From assembly GCA_019649035.1 (NCBI GenBank), contig BMAT01013331.1, forward strand, positions 216,741 to 244,412: a DNA stretch of 27,672 nucleotides. Direction: 5' to 3'. The notes beneath the pieces were generated by a model. The model was not told the origin of the DNA and searched no databases. It saw only the letters and a list, made by a program, of their open reading frames with translations. Below are positions 19,294-27,672 of this stretch, piece after piece. Every line of letters starts with the position of its first letter. Within the stretch, counting starts at the first letter, position 1. Made by a program: the position numbers and the translations under genes. This DNA is from Elysia marginata. Its lineage: Eukaryota > Mollusca > Gastropoda > Plakobranchidae.

Positions 19294-19299
19294 GTTCGC

Positions 19300-22200
19300 A
19301 CCGTGGTGAAGTGGATCTCTATTGATGCTGTTTTAGGCTATAGACCAAGTTGCTTATAAGACTCGAGCTGTTCTTTCAGGCACACAAACTTACAGGCGCT
19401 TTGTTATCTTGATCTATTTGTATTATTCACCATCCCTTAAACTCCGCTGTGACAAGAGAGCAAAATCATTCATTTGTCTTTTAAATATTGGAGAACGCAA
19501 TCGCCAAAAAATGATTTCAGATACTGCGCGAAAACTAGAGTTTGTCACGACTATTATAGCATCTGAGATGGAGACAAGAGAAAGTGTGTCAATGTTGTCA
19601 CATCTTTCGTAACACAACAACAGGCGAATTTCTTCCTGGACTTTAGAGCAGGTCAGGTAGATCAGTAATCCAGTTAATCCGCTGACCACCGCCTCCTCAA
19701 GTGCATGCCAGGTGTCCAGTTGTGCAGGGCAGAACTTTGAAATCGCAAGGTCGGTATTGACAAAACATTAAAGAACAATGACTAGCCCGAGGTACAGCTT
19801 ATAAACATACGCCTGGATCTAGGTCTTTCACCACTGCTGACTACAAGACACACGCTAAAACACTAACTGACGATCTACTCTCAAATTTGATACCTTTGTG
19901 TTGAGAAATTAGCTGGACGCGTAAAGAACAAGTGATTTGTACACAATATATACGCTTTAATCAAAATTACTCCACATTCACGAGTAACGTATTTTGTTGA
20001 ATCGAAATTTTCTATGCCAGTAAAATATTTTTGAGCCCATCTTTCTATTCTTATGATGATAAAATAATGTAGTCACGAACCGAATATTAAGTAACCGATA
20101 GCAGTTTTTTTTACCTTGGATATTGTGCTCTAACTGTTATGCAACGGCATACATTGAAAAAGTTTCGCAAAAGTGCAAGTATTGTGAAAAAATTAGTTTG
20201 GCGTGGAATGAAAATTCAAAACTGACAAAGAGTGGAACCCCAAAACACCGACTGCATAATAGGGATATGAGGCTGAGGGAACAGGTATCGAATGATGAAG
20301 TAAAAACACCAAACATAAGAATTTATAGCGCAAAATAAGCAATCCAACTTAGCTAAGGGCCTTGTTGCACATGCTATCCTAGGAAAAGCTAATTTTTTTT
20401 TTATTTTGTTGCTTGGACAAATACAATAACTGTTATTGAAAACTGAGCTGAAATTCTTATCAGGCACAAGTCAACCCGGTTGGCTTAGAGTTTGAGCGTT
20501 TCAAGAAGCAGATCTGTTAAGATACACCCTCTTCACTTGATTCGAGATAAATTATGTTACAAAATGAAAAAGGAAGCTAAAGCTATAATTTATTTTCAAC
20601 TATAACCCACTTTTAATTTTTTACAAGTTCATTAGGGTAAAAAATTTACTTGTGCCTAACCCGCCACTTCTGTCTCACACTAAAAGTTTTGCTTCCATTG
20701 TGTTTTTAAACAAATCTCATTGATATAGAAACATAACAAGGCCAAATTGCAAGAAATAATTATCAGTCCATTTCGTTTCTGGCTATTATTGCGCAGCAGA
20801 TTTTGAAATTAAAAATCTAATATATTAGCTCCTTATTAAATTTACTACTCTTAAAAAAAGACCACTGAGTTGAAAGTAAAATAAAACAAGGAGGGAAATC
20901 ATAACTGAGTAATTACAAAAAAACCAACATACCTAATCTATTTTTGCGACCACATGATAGATTTTGCAACTAGGGTCATTAGATTTACAGAGCCTTACAC
21001 CTCTGTTCAGTTGTAAAATTTCTAACCAATCCATCACAACAAACATGATTTTTTTTTTCCCAAAATTCATCCAGAGAAAAGGAGTTAAACAATTGATTTT
21101 TCCAGTGCACAGTATTAGTGGTGAAAAGGGCCCATGCAGATGTATCCCAACAAAGAGAATTCCAAAACCTTTTCTTAAGTGTCCACGAGACTGCCCTTTT
21201 TAATGTGTTTTGCAATAGTACACTTAATGGAAATAGTATGCAAAGACAGTATTTTTATAACATTATTATTTAAGAATTTTAGGTCCATCAGATCTAGAAA
21301 ATTCACTTTCGGTCTTTTTAACATAAACATATAGCCGCTAGAACAAATTATTTTGTGTTAAATTGCCAGTGGTATGAAATTAAATTCCGCCTCAAGTGGT
21401 AAAATTGTGTGATTGTTCTAGACTTACTTTCTAAAATCTATTAGGTGAACTAATTTTCTAAGTCTAGATTAAGTAAAAAGACGACCATGTACTGATCTGG
21501 AGAAAACCAAAGACACATTCCACTTAATTTTTTTACGTTCATAACCAGTTTCATGGAAATTGTTTTTAAAAATTGCACTGCATCCAACCCATGAACTATT
21601 CAATAAAACAACCCCAACTTAAAGAAATGACAGAAGAGTTGCTCGATCACAAGAGCTATCTTTGCTTTTTTCTGCATCTCAATCTAGGCTAGATGTAGAA
21701 TCTAGTACATAGAGCAATGGGGAAATAGTGTACATTTTTGATATATTGCGGACGAATGCAGCAGTTGAGATTTCCATTAGTTTGACAGAAGTTTGACCTC
21801 GTAACAAGGCCTAGTTCAATGTAAATTTTAACTAGTAACTTAATGTGAAATATTCATAATTTAAAGCTTCACATAACTTTTCCTAAAGTTTTTAGGCAAA
21901 AATATATGGAAATACGAAAGAGGAATTTTGACTCATCGCTTGCATTATCTTATACAAGAAAAAAAAGATACAGGCTTCTTTTTGGGTGGCATAAAAGATC
22001 TCGCGCTCTCTAAACAGTTTATTATTTAGTTTTGTACTGCTTCATTAAGGACGCATTACTATAATTTACTTGTACTTCAGTCTCAGTTTTTGCCCAAACC
22101 AGTAAACCAATATTGATCTTAGATTAAAGGTAAGACCTTCCTACAAATTTAAGGTTAAAAATTTTTGTAATTAAAAGAAAAAGCCTACCCTTTCGAATTA

Positions 22201-22480
22201 ATGTCTACAATCAAATATTAGACTGAAACATGAGTTTGACTCAGAAAAAAATATTTTTCCATTCTTTCTAAATTTTAAAATTTAGACGCAAGAACATAAA
22301 TTATGGCCTAATTTTTCAAAATCTAATACTAAAGAAAATTTGATAATATCTATGTGCAGAATAAAATTCTTAAAGCATCGAAAACAGTAAAAGAACTAGA
22401 ATATTATCATTACCAGTATTTGACTTGAAGTATATATAGACGATAAAGATCCTTGTTAGAGAACCACACGAATGTCCAAA
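19300..22480. other. Upstream AT-rich noncoding region
   Basis: This is the 5' flank of the minus-strand gene. Positions 19300-19740 are of ordinary complexity, with overlapping short frames on both strands (19409-19612, 19423-19689). From 20550 to 22480 the sequence is strongly AT-rich, with repeated TCTAGA/CTAG-containing words that suggest old decayed repeats I cannot name. The frame 20123-20338 contains a C-X2-C-X12-C-X2-C spacing but starts at TTG and matches no zinc-finger family I recognise. A TATATATAG stretch lies at 22431-22439. Confidence 0.45.
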
Positions 22481-22500
22481 TTCAATACGAAGTCGCACAT

Positions 22501-22530
22501 TTTATATAGGCCGGTCCGTCTGTGCCCAGT
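22501..22530 (+). promoter_or_regulatory. Possible TATA-type core promoter
   Basis: TATATA at 22503-22508 lies 25 bp upstream of a CCAGTG initiator-like sequence (A at 22528). It sits on the left edge of the GC- and CpG-rich block. TATA-like words are frequent in AT-rich DNA, so this is weak on its own. Confidence 0.2.
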
Positions 22531-22624
22531 GAAAAACAGAGGGAGGAAAAAACAGTATCCCGTGGGCATATGATGTGATAATCTCCAAATGGATAATTCC
22601 ACTAAATAATGAAAGAAAAAACTT

Positions 22625-23235
22625 TTTCAGAGGTACGAGGCGGAGGCCTGTGCTTAGCGAACACCTCACGGTCGTCGTGACGTCCAGGCCGCCTCTCTCA
22701 CTCCAGCCGTCCCTGGTCTCTCACTCAGTTACCCACGGTTACCCCCTCGTTCTATTCGCCCCTCGATTATCTTTGTATTATAATCTCTGTGAATTTCCGT
22801 ATGCCTCGACATGCACACCCAAACTTTCCTGTTTTTGTCTTCCATCATTCCATCCCATGCACCCCTGCTCCTGGCCAATTAACTTCTCTTTCCTCCCCTC
22901 CCCATCCACAATAGTTTTGAACCTCTTCAGATTATCCACTGAATCCATGCTGCGGTCGCCGATCACAGCCCGTGGCCTATGCCATTTCAGCCAGCGCGGA
23001 GTTTTCTCCGCCTCGGAGCTAGCTTGAATCCAGGTATCTGAGCGGACCGCGCGCGTCAAGCCTACGTGAACAGCAGACGATAGACGAGTGGTTCACCCCC
23101 AGTCAGGCGAGTGTTGCGCTTGGCTCCTCCTGGTTTCCAGATCGTAACACGGTGGGGGCTGTTCCTGATAGCAGGGCCTTGCGATTCCCCCCCATTTGAT
23201 TAATTAATCCACAAGGCTCCCAGGTATGCCGGCGA
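22625..23235. promoter_or_regulatory. GC- and CpG-rich block, candidate promoter / noncoding exon
   Basis: This is the most GC-rich segment of the window and has many CpGs. It contains a TGACGTC half-CRE (22678-22684), a perfect hairpin GCGGAG-TTTT-CTCCGC (22996-23011) with E2F-like flanks, and two donor-like CAG|GTAT sites on the + strand (after 23033 and 23223). Open frames exist on both strands: + 22575-23027 begins with GTG and looks random; minus 22778-22948 is 56 codons from an ATG in strong context. None resembles a known protein. It may be a promoter or 5' exon of a divergent gene, a far 5' exon of the minus-strand gene, or a conserved regulatory element. Confidence 0.35.
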
Positions 23236-23760
23236 AATGACTGGACGACAGCTATACCCGTTTGTTTACTTTTCTGGCTGGATCTTAATTAACCTTTGGC
23301 GCCCTTTTCTTAAAAACTCCGTTGAATCGCAAGACGGTTACTTCGGGTATGGTCAGGAAAGTCAAAAGTATGATAGATGTATATCGCGGTGGATAGTAGT
23401 AAAGGGCACACCTGATTAAGATACATCGTGACTTTAATAACAACAATGCGTAATATTAAATATAAACCACGCCTTGTTTGAATTTATTTAATTCAATATT
23501 TTCCTTGAGAGTGTGAGGATGCACTTCATCAATAATTTTGAAGAAGTTATTTAGCATAATTTTCTACCCCTTATATAGTATGACGCAGAAAATCTAATTT
23601 AAAAATAAAACTGTTAAAAACTAATAACAATGTCACAACATTCGATATTTTTTAGAGCAACACCGTTTTCAGCGAAATACATTTAGATGGGACACTGAAA
23701 CTAATGGTGGGTTTTGATGATATGCTATTCAGTTTATCGGCAATACAACTATTAGTATGA
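23236..23760. other. AT-rich noncoding stretch
   Basis: Base composition drops sharply back to AT-rich after the GC block. No feature is recognised. Confidence 0.45.
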
Positions 23761-23762
23761 GG

Positions 23763-23791
23763 GAAAGAGAGAGAGAGAGAGAGAGAGAGAT
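23763..23791. repeat. (GA)n microsatellite
   Basis: About 13 nearly uninterrupted GA dinucleotides. Confidence 0.95.
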
Positions 23792-24935
23792 TATAATATA
23801 ACAGAAGAAATAAAAAGGCGAAAATTGCAACAACTTGCAACATTCTGCAATTTCATTCTATTCTATCTATTTAAAAAATTAAGATTGGTAGATGGTGTAG
23901 AAATTTTGGAGCTGTACTTTTTCCTTGTATTGCGCTTCCTTGAAGTCACCTTACTTTCAACTAACTTTCTAAATTTTTACGAATACTTTGCTTGTTACAA
24001 GGTCCACAGTATGATTTGACTCCCCATAAAGCTCTTACAATTTTAAAAATGTATTGGTCTGTAGATTTATCTAAATTGGTAAAAAATCTTCAGGAAAGGA
24101 ATCAAACCTACTGATTTAACATGAATTCTCAAAGTCCAAACACATTCGCACGTTCACATACTTGCTTTAGAGTTCTTACGTAAACCGACAAAAATTAATT
24201 GCGCCCTCGAAAGAGAATGGCATGCATTAATGCCTTTTGCCAGCCCACTGTCAGTGTTTATAATGGTGTAATGGTACCCAAAATTGTAAAAAAAATTGTA
24301 TTAAGTCTTAGCAGCATTTATAACCAAATTCCTAATTGAATCGATCTCGTAGTTAATATACAAGAGGGGTGATGTGGGGGCAAGACGACAAAGCAAATAA
24401 CAATATGAAAGGAAAAAAAGATGACGATTCTATACAAACGAAAGCAGGGCAATTCTTTAAAAAACCCCGCTCTAACTCTCAAGCACGTGGAACCGTCTCT
24501 TTTTATGGTTCATTTCAGAAAATAAAACCAATTCAAAATATATATGCAAAATTTTTGAAGAGGTTTTATTGATTGGTTATAGTCGTAGAATAACCAATTT
24601 GTGATGGGCGAAAGCTGATGCAGACAAATAAATGTTTGCCAGGGCTAGTGCACTTCATTTTCACATAACATGAAAAATGATACCAGATCAAACTATGAGA
24701 TACAATGCAGGGAAATGTTTAAGAATACAAGATTTAACTTTTGAAACACCAACACTTCCAAAGGATCAATTACGGTGATGGGAAAACGAAAAAAAAAAAA
24801 ACACGTATCAAATAACACGTAGAAAGACAACAGAGAGCGTCGCTTTCCCTTAACAAGGGAAGTTTTTTTTTTTTACAACGTGTGTTGCAACAGTAGACCC
24901 AAACCATTGCACAGAGTTCCTTTCAAAATGTTTTC
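23792..24935. other. AT-rich noncoding stretch
   Basis: No gene or RNA is recognised. The + strand frames at 23825-24019 and 24369-24572 are short and have no recognisable content. Confidence 0.45.
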
Positions 24936-24939
24936 ATCT

Positions 24940-25180
24940 CTTCAGGTAACAGAAGTTTTCCCTGAAGCAGAGAGCCAGAGACAGCGCAATTGAGCCCATC
25001 TGGTGCCAATACTTATGAACCTGTTACCGCGACCGATGAATAACCGGGACTCGCCGTCTTCAGGCGATCGCTGTGAACCGTCGAGCGCTAACCAGCCCTT
25101 GGTTCCGCTTACAGCAAGTTTAATGTTGGTTTTATGGATTTCCTCTCCAAAAAGTGCACTTGTTAGTTTTAAATCGCCTA
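24940..25180. other. Higher-complexity noncoding block
   Basis: Repeat-free sequence of higher GC content with several CpGs. A 63-codon + strand frame (25003-25194) runs through it without recognisable similarity. It may be a conserved noncoding element or an unrecognised exon. Confidence 0.22.
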
Positions 25181-25855
25181 AGCCATACTTTTAATTAGCT
25201 CACTTGGCCTTATATTATCCTAATCATCGACGCGTCGCACTAATTGTCAACTTAATATGATTTATCTAAAACATAAGCTTCCTGTATACTAGTTTGCTTC
25301 AAAAAAAGTTATGTCATGCGATCTTTGTAATACATTTTGAACAATGTGTCTTCTTTATTCATTAAAATGCGCTCTACTTAACTTAATTTGTGAGACAATA
25401 TCGCTCCCAACCAGTTTTGACATCTATTTTGTACCGTCTGAAAAAAAAAGTGTACGTAGCAGTTGCATCACCTTTAGAGCCTCAAATCGCATTCATACCA
25501 CAAGCAATTAATGAAATAAAAATTTGATACAAAACAAGGTATTTACAACGAACTCCAAGTATTCAGGAATTCTTAAACAGCACCAGTTAGGGAAATCGCC
25601 TATACGTGTACATTCTGTCTATTTCTTTCAGAAACCTAGTCTACTGGGGCTAGATGGCAAAAAGAACTCCTGGCGACAAATGGCTATTATAACTATTTAC
25701 GCTTCCCCTGTACCACAATGCTGATGATGAGACCGTAGACAAAATCAAAGATCAATTAATTTCACACTGCATGACAGGTATGCTTGACGAAATAGTGTTG
25801 ATGTTTGTGAACGTTTGACAGGCTCTGACTCTAGCATACGTGAAAAGAGTTTGTT
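25181..25855. other. AT-rich noncoding stretch
   Basis: No feature recognised. Confidence 0.45.
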
Positions 25856-25859
25856 TTCA

Positions 25860-26300
25860 ATTTCATAAAAGAAAAAAGGAGAAAAAAATGAAGGAGTAAG
25901 AGAGGAAGAAAAAAATGAGAAAAAAAACATAGAAGAAACATAATTATAAAGAGAAAATGAGAATTGAATAAGATGATGAAAAATGAGGTAGAGGATAATG
26001 TAGATAATTTTGATTTTGATGACAATGATGATGGCATTAAAGCGAAAGTGGCGTTGATAATAAACACGACAACGGTAATGGTGAAGTTAGCAAAATCATG
26101 GTACTGCAGATAATTTCCTCATGATATTAAATGACATTTTGTGCTATTGATGATCGTCTAGTCAATGCAATTCAATGAAACTAAGGTAAAGAATCATACG
26201 TTTTTGGTGATGATATTATAATATTAATTTTGCTGCTGCTGCTGATGATGATTGTGATAACTATGTCTATGAAAGTGACAATGATGAGAAAGAACTAGGA
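25860..26300. repeat. Purine-rich then diverged (GAT)n/(GCT)n trinucleotide region
   Basis: The region begins as an A/G-rich tract (25860-25990) and continues with scattered GATGATGA, GATAAT and GATGATGATG clusters. A clear GCT-GCT-GCT-GCT followed by GATGATGAT lies near 26230-26252. It looks like an old trinucleotide array. Open frames across it on the minus strand (25745-25930, 25831-26067) are low-complexity artefacts. Confidence 0.6.
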
Positions 26301-26539
26301 GGATAACGATGATCAAAAGGCTACATAATAACGACAGTTTAAATGTAATTAAGGTGTAAATGAAAACAGTAACGATAACTCTAATAAAATAAGCTGTGAA
26401 TGAGATCTTAACTTTAAGTATTATTTCACTTCATTAATTCAAAATTAATAAAAAAAAAATATCGCGATTATCACAGTCAAGAGAGCGATAATACACATTA
26501 TTACATTACTAAGATTGTGCTACAATATATTGATAATTT

Positions 26540-26860
26540 CATGCCGATCTCAAAGAGTCACCGGTCGGCCCAGAAAGTTATTTCCCTTACCCCCAACATG
26601 GCCGAGTGGCGACACCTCCCACCAGCTTAGTGCCTGCCAGCCAAACAAGCCACAGAGGGGTGAAGAATGTCTCCTGATTAAGCCAGCTGAGAGGTTTAAA
26701 CCCTAGACCTGCACCGATAAGGCGTGTTAGACAACGCTGTGATTTATGGGCCCCCTCTCCAGCTTAACAGATAAGGCAACTTCTGGTGTTAAGAGCCTCC
26801 AGGTAAAACGCCTACCTTCAATCCCCGCTGCTTTTACCGGCCTCCTTGTTTGAGGATCTA
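26540..26860. promoter_or_regulatory. GC-elevated block with two GATA sites; possible regulatory element or decayed SINE
   Basis: This block is sharply different from the AT-rich flanks. Two GATAAGG motifs lie on the + strand (26716-26722 and, within AGATAAGG, 26769-26776), matching the GATA-factor consensus WGATAR. A GATTTATGG (26741-26749) resembles a caudal-type site. There are also weak tRNA-like fragments: GCGTTGTCTAACACGC reads like an anticodon stem-loop on the minus strand, followed by GGGTTTAAACC like an eroded B box. This leaves open that part of it is an old SINE. No frame longer than 63 codons exists. Confidence 0.3.
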
Positions 26861-27252
26861 GTTTGGCATATCGCTCAATATAAACGCAGTAAACACCGCG
26901 ATCTTTACTATCATCGGAATCCGTATTGCTCGGTACAATGTCATCAATCTACTTTTCTATAGATGCCATTCCTTAATGACAGATTTCTTTTAAAATCGCG
27001 AAATCAACACAGAAAAGTAAACTCTTATCTACATAAACCGCGCATTATAAACGCGCATGTCTCGTTTGAAAAACAAAAAAAAAAAATAAAAAAAACAACA
27101 AAAAAAAAACTTTATCAGCAGGATTGATGGCCCAATATTCCTGTTATGTTTCGAAGTTGTTCTTAACATTGACACGCTGCCGCATCGGGTTTTTGAAAAA
27201 CTTACATCAATAAGCACTCTTTGACGCTTTTATGATAATATAAAAACATCTT
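26861..27252. other. AT-rich noncoding stretch with A homopolymers
   Basis: A-rich run at 27075-27110; otherwise unremarkable. Confidence 0.45.
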
Positions 27253-27298
27253 CTAAGGAGTAGACTTACATCTATCTAAGGAGTAGACTTACATCTAT
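27253..27298. repeat. Perfect tandem duplication of 23 bp
   Basis: Positions 27253-27275 and 27276-27298 are identical, head to tail, starting CTAAGGAGTAGAC and ending ACATCTAT. Perfect identity suggests a recent event or a collapsed or expanded assembly repeat. Confidence 0.96.
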
Positions 27299-27672
27299 AG
27301 AGCCTTTTTGACACCCAGCGTATCAGATCTAAACCGATTTTACATGTTTTTTTAAAAATCTTTTTGCGGGGGTTTAAATGGCAAAAAAATAAAAAAAAAA
27401 GAATTAGCTTCTCAATGTGAGAACAAAAACATGACGGCTCAAGAGAAAAGTTACCGCACAATTCATTTGATCGCTCAGATGCTTTTCGAAGACAAAGTTT
27501 CAGAATGCCAAAGCATGTTGCCGTGGATTTAAACGCAAAATTTCATCAAGCGATAGATTTATTAGAGTATTGGGGTTAGGCTAAGAGTGTCGAGTGGGGG
27601 TTTAAGGAAAAAGGTTACCTTAATACTAGTTATTTTGGGGTCATCCACAAATTTATTTTGGTTCTTTTTTGG
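27299..27672. other. AT-rich noncoding end of window
   Basis: No gene, RNA or repeat is recognised. Confidence 0.45.

Noticed and set aside
19423..19689. 88-codon minus-strand frame just upstream of the core promoter
   Set aside because: It begins with GTG, overlaps an opposite-strand frame, and lies upstream of the inferred transcription start without splice signals.
20123..20338. Frame with C-X2-C-X12-C-X2-C spacing, considered as a zinc finger
   Set aside because: The start is TTG, there is no initiating ATG or splice signal, the surroundings are AT-rich noncoding, and the rest of the frame matches no zinc-finger family I know.
20985..21215. Overlapping frames on both strands, considered as a transposon ORF remnant
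   Set aside because: No reverse-transcriptase, endonuclease or transposase motif is visible in either frame.
22575..23027. 150-codon + strand frame, longest in the window
   Set aside because: It starts with GTG, is Pro/Ser/Leu-rich because of GC- and pyrimidine-rich DNA, has no domain, and overlaps an open minus-strand frame.
25831..26067. Minus-strand frame rich in Phe/Leu/Ser resembling membrane helices
   Set aside because: It translates a purine-rich low-complexity tract and a decayed GAT trinucleotide repeat.
1..27672. CRISPR array, prokaryotic operon, phage or mobile defence system
   Set aside because: No regularly spaced identical repeats with unique spacers, no gene clusters and no ribosome-binding-site-led ORFs; sequence character is that of animal intergenic/intronic DNA.

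Overview
This is animal (eukaryotic) nuclear DNA, not a bacterial or viral segment. It is AT-rich and almost empty of coding sequence. It is studded with purine-strand (GA)n and GA/GACA microsatellites, carries tRNA-derived SINEs and a degenerate minisatellite, and contains one 15-N assembly gap. This style of repeat content is what I associate with lophotrochozoan, especially mollusc (gastropod or cephalopod), genomes. That assignment is inference; no species-diagnostic gene is visible.

Only one piece of protein-coding gene is well supported. It is the first coding exon of a secreted or membrane protein on the minus strand at about 18.93-19.25 kb. A TATA box sits 31 bp upstream of an initiator-like sequence. 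The open frame has a poly-Ser N-terminus, a basic n-region, a hydrophobic signal-peptide core and an RHRR furin-like motif, and it ends at a strong GTAAGA splice donor. No later exon is recognisable in the 18.9 kb towards position 1. That stretch is therefore best read as part of a long first intron, and positions above about 19.3 kb as upstream flank.

Layout. 0-2.8 kb: GA microsatellites, a complete SINE with a 12-bp target-site duplication (1956-2228), and a three-copy degenerate tandem repeat of about 117 bp with a (TC)n core. 2.8-10.6 kb: AT-rich noncoding DNA with several purine-rich arrays and one higher-complexity block with homeodomain-like sites (7.18-7.45 kb). 10.6-10.94 kb: a second SINE in minus orientation next to an (AAC/AAT)n tract. 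11.67-12.11 kb: a minisatellite with a period of about 76 bp. 12.42 kb: the gap. 12.5-18.9 kb: intronic-looking DNA with two candidate regulatory blocks, the better at 17.49-17.90 kb. 18.9-19.3 kb: the signal-peptide exon and promoter. 19.3-22.5 kb: AT-rich and featureless. 22.5-23.25 kb: the most GC- and CpG-rich block, possibly a promoter or 5' exon. 23.3-27.7 kb: AT-rich DNA with further candidate regulatory blocks (24.94-25.18 and 26.54-26.86 kb), a GAT/GCT trinucleotide tract and a perfect 23-bp tandem duplication.

I see no prokaryotic-type system, CRISPR array, virus or intact transposase or reverse-transcriptase gene. Open frames of 60-150 codons are what AT-rich noncoding DNA and microsatellites give by chance. 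Calls of 'candidate regulatory block' rest on complexity, base composition and motif matches read by eye. They need cross-species comparison.
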